Shown in pieces: positions 12,601 to 23,536 of a DNA stretch of 64,000 nt. The stretch is from assembly GCA_015698045.1 (NCBI GenBank), contig BLAL01000356.1:1240001-1304000 (forward strand), in the 5' to 3' direction. A program made the position numbers and the translations under genes. The first letter of the stretch is position 1. Every line of letters begins with the position of its first letter. The stretch comes from Rhizophagus clarus (lineage: Eukaryota > Glomeromycota > Glomeromycetes > Glomerales > Glomeraceae). The notes under the pieces were generated by a model, which had not been told where the DNA came from, ran no database searches, and was given only the letters and a program-made list of their open reading frames with translations.

Positions 12601-15600
12601 ATATTTATATAAAGATAATATTTACATATAATTTAAACTAACTAAATTCTTTATTTAAAAAATTGTTTAATAATATAGAGCGTAAGTTATCTATTATTAC
12701 ATATTTATATAACAGATAATATTTACATATAATTTAAACTAACTAAATTCTTTATTTAAAAATATTTAATAATATAGTTCGTAAGTTAACTATTTAATTC
12801 TATTATTACATATTTTTATAACAGATAATATTTACATATAATTTAAACTAACTAAATTCTTCATTTAAAAATATTTAATAATATAGAGCGTAAGTTAACT
12901 ATTTAATTCTATTATTACATATTTATATAAAGATAATATTTACATATAATTTAAACTAACTAAATTCTTTATTTAATAATATAGGGAGTAAGTTATCTAT
13001 TTAATTCTATTATTACATATTTATATAACGGTTAATATTTACATATAATTTAAACTAACTAAATTCTTTATTTAAAAAATTATTTGGTAATTTATTAGAT
13101 TGTAAGTTAATTCTATTATTACATATTTATATAACAGATAATATTTACATATAATTTAAACTAACTAAATTCTTTATTTAAAAATATTTAATAATATAGT
13201 TCGTAAGTTAACTATTTAATTCTATTATTACATATTTTTATAACAGATAATATTTACATATAATTTAAACTAACTAAATTCTTTATTTAAAAATATTTAA
13301 TAATATAGAGCGTAAGTTAACTATTTAATTCTATTATTACATATTTATATAACAGATAATATTTACATATAATTTAAACTAACTAAATTCTTTATTTAAA
13401 AAATTATTCAATAATATAGGGCGTAAGTGAATTCTATTATTACATATTTATATAACAGATAATATTTACATATAATTTAAACTAACTAAATTCTTTGTTT
13501 AAAAAATTATTTAATAATATAGCTCGTAAGTTATCTATTTAATTCTATTATTACATATTTATATAACAGATAAGATTTACATATAATTTAAACTAATTAA
13601 ATTCTTTGTTTAAAAAATTATTTAATAATATAGCTGGTAAGTTATCTATTTTAATTTTCTATTATTACATATTTATATAATAGATAATATTTACATATAA
13701 TTTAAAAATTTTATTTAATAATGTAGATTGTAAGTTATTTAATTCTATTATTGCATATTTATATGATATTACATTTAATTTAAATTAGCTGAATTCCTTA
13801 AAAAATTATTTGATAATTTATTTTAGATAGTGAGTTATTTATTTATTTCTATTATTATTATTGCGTATAATAATAATAATTACATATAGTTAAAAATAAC
13901 AATTCTTTATTAAAAAATTATTTGTAATTGATTTTAGTTGGTAAGTTTACTAAGTTATCATTTATTTATCGGTATTATACATGTTTATAAATATTTATTC
14001 AACCAAATTTTTATTTATTAATATAGAAGGCAAGTTATTTATTCAATAATTCTTAATTCTATTATTACATATTTTTATATAATTTAAGTAATTATATTTA
14101 TTTATTTAATAATATAGAGGGCAAGTTATTTATTTAGTAACTTTATTGTTGCATATTTATACTATGTTTACATATATTTGAACTAACTTTCTTTTAAAAA
14201 ATTATTTGTAATTTATTTTAGATGGTGAGTTGTTTCCATACATATAACAAATAATATTTATATATAATTTAAACTAAATCGTTTATTTAAAAAATTACTT
14301 AATAATATAGGATGTAGGTTATATATTTTTATTACATAACAGATAATATTACATATAATTTAACTAATTTTTTTATTAAAATTATTTATAATATAGCGGG
14401 TTAGTTATTTATTTATAGTTGTAGCAGATAATATTTGTATATAATTAAACTAACTAAATTCTTTGCTTAACAATGTAGAGGGTAAGTTATTTATTTAATT
14501 CTATTAATCATCACAAATTTATATAACAGACAATATTCATTTATAATTTAAACTAACTAAATTCTTTGTTTAAAAAATTATTTAATAATATAGCTCGTAA
14601 GTTATCTATTTAATTCTATTATTACATATTTATATAACAGATAATATTTACATATAATTTAAACTAACTAAATTCTTTATTTAAAAATATTTAATAATAT
14701 AGTTCGTAAGTTAACTATTTAATTCTATTATTACATATTTTTATAACAGATAATATTTACATATAATTTAAACTAACTAAATTCTTTATTTAAAAATATT
14801 TAATAATATAGCTCGTAAGTTAACTATTTAATTCTATTATTACATATTTATATAAAGATAATATTTACATATAATTTAAACTAACTAAATTCTTTATTTA
14901 AAAAATTGTTTAATAATATAGAGCGTAAGTTATCTATTATTACATATTTATATAACAGATAATATTTACATATAATTTAAACTAACTAAATTCTTTGTTT
15001 AAAAAATTATTTAATAATATAGCTCGTAAGTTATCTATTTAATTCTATTATTACATATTTATATAACAGATAATATTTACATATAATTTAAACTAACTAA
15101 ATTCTTTATTTAAAAAATTATTTAATAAAATAGCTTGTAAGTTATCTATTTAATACTATTGTTACATGTTTATAAATAATATTACATATAATTTAACTAA
15201 CTAAATTTTTTATTTAAATAATTATTCAATAATATAGCTTGTAAGTTATTTAGTTCTATTATCACATTTTTATAATTTAAACTAACTGAATTCTTTATTT
15301 AAAAAATTATTCAAATTATTTTGGTAATTCACTTTAGATTCTTGTAAGTTATTATTTATTATTATAATTAGGATGGCAACGGCCACAGTTATTAACCAAC
15401 TGACTGATCGTTGACCAACCATTTAGCTAACCATACATTTTTTTTTTATGAACTTGATTAATAAAAAAAATTAAATATCAATTTTTTTTTTTGATTAAAT
15501 TCGCTAACAAAAACACTTTTTAACGTTTTTGTTTGATTAAATTCGTTAAAAGAAAAAAGTGGCCAGTTAAATGGTCGGTTGGTCAAAGGACCTTAGACCA

Positions 15601-17009
15601 ACCGATAACTGACCATGACCGACCGTTGCCATCCCTAATTGCATTATATGTATCATTTATTTATAGCCTTAATTAACTGAATTCTTACTTTCTTTTTATT
15701 TAAATAAAATATATAATACTTTAGTTGGTAAGTTAATAGATTATAATTATAGGCTAGGCTATTATTTATATTTGTATGGAAACTAAAATTATGTTTATTA
15801 AATTTCTAATTAAATTTTAGAGTAAGTCTTAGTATTATTTTTTCAATTTAATTTTAATATAAATTTTTTATCATTATTAATTATTTGAATTATAAATAGA
15901 TTGGGAGAAAGTGAAAATGCAATTTTAAATAAATTTATTTATCAAAATTACTTAGAGTGGATTCCTTATGATCAATTTAAAGATGTTAAATATTTTGATA
16001 ACGGAGGATTTGGAACTATACACAAAGCCATTTGGCTATCAAGAAATATTGAAGTAATTCTTAAATGTCCAAATAATTTGAATGAAAATTTAGATGAATT
16101 TTTAAATGAAGTATAATAATATTATATTATTTATTTTTAATTTTATTGTAATTCATTTTGTACTAATATATTTAATTTACCTTTTTTCTGTAGTTGGGTT
16201 GTAAAAATTCACTCGAATCATTTATATATGGATTTACAAAAAATCCTGATACTTTGAATTATATGATCGTAAGGAAGTATGCAAATAAAGGTAATTTAAG
16301 AGAAAATTTAACAAAAATAATTGAAAATAATTGGAATCAAAGATTGTTCATGTTATATAAAATTATTTTGTGGCTTATTGAAATACATGGAAAAAAACTT
16401 ATTCATTGTGATTTTCATGATGGTAATATTTTATATCACAGTGATAAAGAGGAGGAAAATGAGGTAGAATATAAAGAAGTCTATATTAGTGATTTAGGAT
16501 TATGTCAACCTGCAAAATCTTTAAAAAAACATGATATTTATGGTGTTATACCATTTATGGCACCTGAAGTTTTAAGAGGTAAACCACATACTCCAGCCAG
16601 TGACATATACAGTTTTTCTATGATTATGTGGGAATTCACATCTGGTATTCCACCATTTAATGATAGAGCACATGATTTTGAACTCAGTATAAGTATTTGT
16701 AAAGGTAAACGTCCTGAAATTATTGAAGATACTCCAAAATGTTATGTGGATTTGATGAAAAAATGTTGGAATGAGGACCCATTAGAAAGACCATCTGCAT
16801 CAGAAGTAGGCAATATTATTGTAAACTGGATTTCCCATCCTCAGATCATTAGTGAAGAATTAGAAAACAACATTATGGAATTTATAAATGCACCAATTGG
16901 AAATAATAATCTTATTACTGAATCTCATCCACAAGCATGTTATACAAGTCGCTTACTTGATTTTACTAGTGAAAAATTGAATGAAATTCTTGTAAGTGAA
17001 GTCAACTAA
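9672..17009 (+). CDS. Micro-exon kinase gene A: TKL-like kinase with an N-terminus encoded by about 56 micro-exons, predicted 414 aa
   Basis: Start exon 9672-9693 (MADSSDQ plus one base, donor gtaaaaag); probable exon 2 at 9794-9817 (VNHRKINL); then 56 micro-exons (9921-15821, see the array entry); then kinase exons 15900-16110 and 16194-17009. Spliced in order, start exon and micro-exons stay in phase 1. The last one-base exon (A, 15821) shifts to phase 2, as the kinase exon requires. The junction reads SYSFELGESENAILNKF. Kinase landmarks: glycine loop DNGGFGTI, VILK lysine, HCDFHDGN instead of HRD...N, DLG instead of DFG, MAPE, SDIYSFSMIMWEF, CWNEDPLERP. Gene B on the other strand has the same start exon, splice layout and frame, the best support for this model. 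The N-terminal part needs cDNA; the kinase exons are secure. A donor at 16993 with an acceptor at about 17090 could give an alternative C-terminus. Confidence 0.6.
9921..15821 (+). repeat. Tandem array of intron units separated by 3-nt candidate micro-exons (gene A)
   Basis: Units of about 88-121 bp each run: gtaagt, TTCTATTATTACATATTTAT, GATAATATTTACATATAATT, AAACTAACTAAATTC (branch-like CTAAC), aataatatag, then the micro-exon. Micro-exons (first base): 9921 AGGAGT; 10007 GGT; 10094 GGA; 10193 TTC; 10301 CTG; 10422 AGC; 10523 CTC; 10615 GGA; 10726 CTC; 10837 GGC; 10925 TTG; 11017 GGA; 11128 AGC; 11231 CTC; 11332 CTC; 11443 GGC; 11531 TTG; 11623 GGA; 11722 GGA; 11831 AGC; 11941 TGC; 12044 GGT; 12147 GGT; 12248 TTC; 12359 GGT; 12460 TTC; 12569 AGC; 12679 AGC; 12778 TTC; 12887 AGC; 12985 GGA; 13099 ATT; 13200 TTC; 13309 AGC; 13420 GGC; 13523 CTC; 13634 CTG; 13727 ATT; 13827 ATA; 13938 TTG; 14027 AAG; 14118 AGG; 14222 ATG; 14311 GAT; 14397 CGG; 14479 AGG; 14594 CTC; 14703 TTC; 14812 CTC; 14922 AGC; 15023 CTC; 15134 CTT; 15238 CTT; 15338 ATTCTT; 15725 TTG; 15821 A. 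Units 38-46 are the most diverged. Copies around 10726-11019 and 11332-11625 form a higher-order repeat of about 606 bp. Confidence 0.85.
15371..15635. mobile_element. MITE-like inverted-repeat element inside a gene A intron
   Basis: Imperfect terminal inverted repeats, GGATGGCAACGGCCACAGTT at the left and its diverged complement ending GACCGTTGCCATCC at the right. Both arms also carry CCAACC/GGTTGG blocks and the centre is AT-rich. Flanks TAATTA and TAATTG suggest a short TA-rich target duplication. About 265 bp with no coding capacity. It lies between micro-exons ATTCTT (15338) and TTG (15725), so splicing would remove it. The corresponding part of gene B (about 30400-30600) lacks it, so it inserted after the duplication. 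Confidence 0.65.
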
Positions 17010-19267
17010 AGGCATTGGGTAGGTAGCATATACAAAAAAATAATTTTGTAATAACTATTATGAAATTAATTAAAAATATTTATTTATTTAGATATCAAAA
17101 CAGATGAAAATTAACTTATTATTTGTGAATTAATCGATGATATTTGATATTATCTTAACAGAATTATTCTTTATTTTTTTTATTTTATTTAAACACTAAG
17201 GCTAGAGTAGTAAAATATTTTACAATTTTCTTAGTTTGTAATTAAAATAATTCCAAGTATTAAATATATGTATTTTTTTTTTTTATTTTACTTGGAATGA
17301 TTTAAACACTAAGGCTAGAGTAGTAAATTTTTTACAAGTTTCTTAGTTTGTAATTTAAATAATTCTTTTTATAATTTATTAAATATTATATTATACAATA
17401 TATGTATTTGAATTAAAAAGTTTTATTATGATGTCACTTAACTAAACGATAAAATGAAAAAATGACCTTCAGACTTGAGAACGCCTTCAGTGTCTCAGAT
17501 TATTTAAAACTGGCTTAGTTTACGTTACCGTTCATCAGGTAAGATCATTTAAACTTTTATTGGCCATTATTTTTAATTTATCAATATTATTATTTAAAAG
17601 CAAAAGGATAAATTCGCATAAAGGTTCAGATTGCCGAGGGCAAAACAATAATAACATAATCATTACCATTAATATTAATCAACAACCCACATATCATAAT
17701 CAAGGTCCAGTGATTTGGCCTAAATCCATATCCAATAAATAATTAATATGAAATTTAACCTTCATCACTAATTGATAATAGATGTCCTTTCCAATATTTT
17801 TATCCGAGTTATTAATTTTCAATTGCTTTTTTTACAGAACTTACTATAATTAAACATAACCTTTATACATTAATATTACTGTATCTAAAGGCTCCTATGT
17901 ATTATTTTTATATGATCACAGTTGTCGATTCACATTAAATCATGAAAATAATGGTACAAATAAAATATATCCGACTTATAAAAAAAATTTTTTCACCAAT
18001 AAATGACTAAAATTAAGAACTTATCCTTATTAGAAAGTGAAGAATAATTGGTTTTTCATAGCAAGATTTAATGCTACGACAAATATCACTATACATCTAT
18101 TAAGTCATTAGAACACCATAAAAAGGACTATTGAATATAGTTTGATTAAGCGACTTATAATCAACTTTCAATTATATTATAGTGAGAATATGAAAATATT
18201 TATCGTTTATAAGACTGCTACCCAAACTTTCATTCAGACAGATTATATCCTCCAAGAATTTTGTTACTTTAACAATTGTTACAGTGTAAGGTTAGTTATC
18301 TGAAACCTTCTGTCGATCCATTTTAAGATTATTCAACATAATGGTTATTATATACTAATGTTGCTTTCTTTTTTAATGAGTTTCAATTTTTGGACTACTT
18401 GGATAACGTTTTAAGATATTATTATTTTTTTTTTTTTTATTCAAAATCGCTATACTTACATAGCTACATTGTGTTTCCGTTTTTTGTAAATAACGACATT
18501 TCATATTATCCGTTTTTTTAAAAAATTGGAATATTAACTACATAACCTAAAAAAATGTTTATTTTATATTTAATGTTCTACATGTAATTTAAGGAACCTA
18601 TTAGAAATTTCTATATTATGTTTGTATAAAATTGTTCTAAACTTTTAATAATCAACATCTCAGTTTTAATAATGTAAATTTTGCCTTTTATTAATGTTAT
18701 ACTAGGAGGCGTATGTTGCGAGCTTATAGAGTGTGGTTTTTTTAGCAACCTGTTACACAAATGCAATAGCATTAGAGACAATGATTATTGAAAGCTAATA
18801 ATTAGATAAGATACTGTATTTTAAAGCTTTCTAGTTATAAGCTTATGTTTTAATTTCCACATCCTCATATGAACGTACATATATTTCGTTAAAATCTTAA
18901 CTATAAAAGCAACCAAAAATGAAGATCCTGATGATAGGTCATTGTTGAGTATTATCTAGAAATTTTATCATCGCATTATAATCTTGTTTCAATTTATTGG
19001 AAATTGGAATGAGTGGATGTTGGTTTTTGATTCAGTTTTATTTATTAATAATATCTTTTTTTGGTTTTAATGTTTTATAATTATCACATGCGAAAATAAA
19101 TAAAAAAAAACGTACTATGATTTATGATTGCGAATTGATAAATGTCAACGAAACAATATTTAGAAATGGCAGTTCTATAAGTATTCACAAAGGATTTTTT
19201 TTTTTCAATTCCCAATTGTTCATACTTCAAATAAATATACTTTTCCCGCAGCAATATTATATACAAA
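17010..19267. other. Intergenic, with a duplicated 3'-flank motif shared with gene B
   Basis: Two copies of a block of about 63 bp (17191-17254 and 17304-17366, core AAACACTAAGGCTAGAGTAG) follow gene A. Two complementary copies (about 28661-28725 and 28790-28852) follow gene B, so the ancestral duplication included about 350 bp of 3' flank. A weak exon-like frame at about 17600-17742 ends PTYHNQGPVIWPKSISNK and has an AG before it, but no clear start. From 17750 to 19080 I see nothing. Confidence 0.45.
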
Positions 19268-21281
19268 TAAAAAAGCGAATAGATGGCTTAAGTGGATTGA
19301 AGAAACCATTTCTAAAAAACACGTAAACTATTACGATTTACGAGTATAAACATTTTAAAAATATTCAAGAAATTGGTACCGATGGTTTTGGAAAAGTTTA
19401 TCGTGCAAAATGGAAAAATTCATTTAAGTATTTTCGCGTTAAATTCTCTTCTTAATATTGAAAAAGATACCAAAGAACTTTTTCTTGAGGTGATTATATA
19501 ATACTTATTATTAAACCATTGATGTTTCAACTTGTAAATTTATTTTTTATGTATAATTTATCTAGATTGAACTCCAATGTGAAGTTACTTTTCATAATAA
19601 CGTTATTAGCTTTTATAGGATTACTATTTCAGATCAAGGTAATGAATATATTAATATTTAGTAAATAGTATGTGTCATTATATTTTAGTAAATTTAACGT
19701 TCTCTTTGCAATTATTTGAAAGAAAATTTTGAGATACTTAATTGGGAGGATAAATATACCAGTTGGCCAGTGCTATTTTATGTTTACATGATGAAGGTAT
19801 AATATATCGTGATTTGGTAATTAATTGAATTAATTGTCTGATAAATAATTATTGTAAGTTATGTTAAATTTTATTTATTTTTTTGTTATAATGTATTAGC
19901 TAATCAGAATACTATCAAATTAACTGATTTTGGATTATCAAAGAGAGTCGAAGCGTCGACTAAAAAGAAAAAAGATCTATTTGGCGTAGTTCCTTATATG
20001 GACCCAAAAAAGATTAGGAATAGATTTATTCTTTAAATAAGAAGGGTGATGCTTACAGTGTAGACGTACTTTTATGGGAGATTTCAAGTGTTTTTATGTA
20101 GAAGAAGAGTTATATGATGGTAGTTTAGCCATCCAGATTATGCAAGGTCTTAGGGAAAAAATTATTTCTGATACTCCTATTGCATATTTTAAGCTTTATA
20201 CTAGTAAATTAACTTTAAAATTATCAATTACAACGTCATTATAATAATAACTGAAAAGTTTCACTTTTTTTTTTATTATAGAATGTTGGGATGACAACCC
20301 TGATAATCGGTTACCCATTAACGATGTTTTTGAAAAATTAAATGATATAATTAATCAAAAACAAGATGAAAATCTTGATAGGACAACAAACCAAATAGAA
20401 AATAAAAATACTATGAATAGCGTTGAAGAATCATCACATGGAAAATTGAGTAAAATGATTCAAAATTTTGATAAGATGAATATCAATCAAACACCGAATG
20501 AAAATATTATTATGAATAATGTTAAAGAAGAATCACATGGAGAATTATCACAAATAAACAACGATTTTGATAAAATGAATACAGAAGAAATAATGGAATC
20601 TAGGACATCAACAAGTAGTAGTCAAAATATTTTACCTGAAAATTATTTAAGCATAAAAGTCAATGAAATTATGGAATTTATATATGAAGTATTAAATAAG
20701 AGAGATTTATTGAATTTAAAACAAAAGGTTTTTGATTATATTAACAGTGAAAATATAAATTTAAAAGAAACTTATGATTGGTTATGCAACAATCAAAATT
20801 ATAATTCAAATTTGATATTTTTACGTGGATATTTTGATCTTTATGGAATTGTGACAAGTGAAGATTATAAGAAGGCATTCAATTTATTTATTAATGCTTC
20901 TGAACAAGATCATATACTAGCACAATATTTTGTTGGTTGGTGTTATTTATATGGACTTGGAACTCCAAAAGATTATAAACTAGCCTTTGAATGTTTTGAA
21001 AAAGTAGCTAATAAAATTGTGCAATCGGACAGTTGATGGTCGGTTATTGTTATAGTAATAGAATCGACGTTAAAAAAGATTCTAAAATGGCATTTTATTG
21101 GAACGAAAAAGCTGCAAATAATGGAAATATAGTGGCTATGTGCAATCTTGGTTATTGTTATGGACATGGAAAAGGTGTTAGAAAAGATATAGATAAAGCA
21201 ATTTATTGGTGTGAAAGATCCGCTCAACAAGGATATTACAATGCTCAAAAATGCTTAGAAAAATTAATGAAAAATAAATAG
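19268..21281 (+). pseudogene. Kinase-Sel1 pseudogene
   Basis: Full-length but broken copy of the family. The start ATG is lost (the region reads NRWLKWIEETISKKH). Exon 1 has a small insertion near 19335 (tattacgatttacgag) and an extra base near 19430. The third exon lacks the hinge and most of the N-lobe end; the fourth lacks its acceptor and the HSSN segment; part of the C-lobe is deleted near 20025-20090. The last exon (from 20282) is long and mostly open. It has two copies of the linker repeat (SSHGKLSKMIQNFDKMN and ESHGELSQINNDFDKMN) and four Sel1 repeats, interrupted by a one-base deletion at about 21018. Several lesions in different exons make expression as a kinase very unlikely. Confidence 0.85.
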
Positions 21282-21284
21282 TTT

Positions 21285-23272
21285 TATGTAAATATGTTAA
21301 TCAATTTGGATAACAGATCAGTAATTTTTATGCGCTTTGATTGTCTATAAAGAAATGTTCATATCTTAGGTCATTGCTATTTCTTCCTCTTTATATAATT
21401 CATAAATATAATATTTTACAATAAAATTCTATATTTCAGTGACCGTGTGGTGTTATAGATTAGAGATTTTGGTAATGTTGAGATGTTATTAGTTAATCAG
21501 TAGAAAAATGATATCATTTGGATTGATAATAATTTAAAATGTTCCATTACTTCACCTATGAATTGAAAGAAAATAATTTTATTTGTAAATAAATAATATA
21601 TATTTTTATACAAATAAGTGGATATATAATCATAAACATATTGATATAAGCACTTCTGTTCCATATAGGTTCTTACAGAAATAAGGCATAGCACATTCAC
21701 GTTGGCACTCAAAATACTAATCTTCAACTTGCTCTTCAATGCCAACATCTTTGAAATTTTATTGGTTTTTAATCTAGATCTCATCAAATTATTTAACTCT
21801 TTCATTAATATGACATGGGACTTTGTTTCTTTCCATCAAAACTACACATACTCCATTGGAATACGGGTATTCGCCAATACTCTATGTGACTATGACTGAG
21901 TTTATATGAAATAACTGATAGTAAAGAATAATTTCAAATCAGAACAGTTTGGCCATTAATATAGAAACAAATGGTCTATGTGTTCAAGAGAAGTAAACCA
22001 TTGAAAATACTTATCAGTAGTAACGGGAACTTGTGCAAGAAAATAAATATTAATCTCTCTAACTCTTTATTTATTGTAAAATTACTCGTGAACTTTTGAG
22101 CAGGTTTAAAGTTGTGCTATGAAAATTTTGTACAAGTTAATTTGCTTTCAATAATATCAATCTTTCAAATCTAATTTAATCATTTAACTTATGATTAGCA
22201 AAAACTTTAGATATCCAATGTCTAGATCATTAAATGTAACTTCACTTTTCCGATAGTGTTTTTGTCATGGATATCTAAGATCTATCATAAAAATATCGGT
22301 CTTTCTGGGAGTAAACAATCTAGCAACATTTTAATATCAAGGAGCGAGCAATTTAATATAATTCTATGGAGATAAAATGAATTAATAAAATAAGAAAGTT
22401 TGAGGGTAACATATACAGTATGTATGTTTTTTAATTTATCAGTAAATTAGATTTTTAAATGATTTATTTGTAACAATATGCTTCAAAGGTGATGTGACGT
22501 TAATTTTTATTAATCGGAAAGTTTAGGAATTGAAATATTTCCAAATGCCGTTAAGTCAGATCAGATCTTCATATTTCACATGTTATTCTACTTTCTGCGG
22601 ACATACACATTTGTATGTTGACGGACGGACGGTCGGAGTCACCTATAACAGTTTATTTTATAAAATAATAAATTTAGTATCACTTTTAAAGTAATATGGT
22701 TTAATATAATTTTTATAATCTACATTTTTGATATCATTGATCCAACCAAAGGTACCCTTCAAAAAAAAACCTCATTGCGACAGATAGACAAAACCCCATG
22801 TTGCGCCCTTCCATAAAAAATGGCAAATAATGACGTTCCTTTGGCATGATTAGGTATTAGAAAAATTGGTTAAACGCAAGATTTGAGGTACAAAAAAATT
22901 TTTGGGGATTCATTGGATTCATTTTGACTGTTCACCCATCATAAATCTGCCATGATATAATATTGTAATTAATTAATCATTATGACACGTAGCAAATAAA
23001 ATAAAACAAAAAAAATTTTTTCATGCTTTGACTTTTTACTTTTCTTTTAAAAAAAAATAGGGATATACATACATATGTTAAAAAACATCATGCTAAAATC
23101 CATTGGAAAGCGTTTTTTCGGAGTAGCCGGTTAGTAAATGAACACTAATAATAAAAAGTGATAATTTAATATAAAAATACAGTAAAAGACACACACATGT
23201 AAATTTTGTTAAATGGGTTGATTATTAGAAGAGAGTAGAAGACAATGTTAATGAAATTTTATTAAAGAATTA
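21285..23272. other. Intergenic, no gene recognised
   Basis: AT-rich with only short frames that lack coding character on either strand (for example around 21500-21900). A short GACGGACGGACGG run sits at about 22620. I see no promoter or repeat that I can support. Confidence 0.45.
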
Positions 23273-23536
23273 ATGGACTCATTTTTACATCATTCAAAAA
23301 TCAAATTAGGTAAAATGGTTGGATATACTTTCGTTGCATGTGTAGGAGGTGGTTCAGTATATATTAATCAAAAGTTGACTAAAGATCAAACGGATGTAAT
23401 CCATAAAGTAAGTTGGAAGGTTAATTTCTCCAATTAAGCGTAAAATTAACAATAACATAAAATATCTTGTTCAATATAGGAACTCAAATCAATTAATGAT
23501 CGGTTAACTGCAATTGAAGGACGTATCCATGAATAA
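23273..23536 (+). CDS. Small two-exon protein, 63 aa, one membrane-like segment and a short helix
   Basis: Exons 23273-23407 and 23480-23536, intron of 72 nt with gtaagt donor and caatatag acceptor, phase 0. The start ATG follows a stop a few codons upstream. The product begins MDSFLHHSKIKLGKMVGYTF, has a small-residue-rich hydrophobic segment (GYTFVACVGGGSVYI, about 17-31) and ends with an amphipathic, probably coiled helix (ELKSINDRLTAIEGRIHE). Small one-TM proteins with a short coiled tail are common as mitochondrial inner-membrane accessory factors, but I recognise no specific family. The two exons join cleanly and codon use is balanced, which supports a real gene although each exon is short. 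Confidence 0.65.

Noticed and set aside
9900..15350. CRISPR-like array (repeats of about 100 bp with short variable parts)
   Set aside because: The variable part is only three bases, repeat units are long and AT-rich, and the genome is eukaryotic. Splice-signal borders and the kinase gene behind it explain the structure better.
9900..15350. Plain non-coding minisatellite inside one large intron
   Set aside because: Not excluded, but consensus donors and acceptors at fixed 3-nt spacing, diversity confined to the triplet, frame agreement at both ends and the parallel case in gene B favour micro-exons. Kept as the main alternative.
17560..17742. Possible 60-aa protein ending PTYHNQGPVIWPKSISNK
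   Set aside because: No ATG start, only a TTG. One possible acceptor but no matching upstream exon. Mentioned only in the intergenic entry.
21497..21899. Overlapping frames on both strands near 21.5-21.9 kb
   Set aside because: Composition is that of random AT-rich DNA and no splice or promoter context supports a gene.
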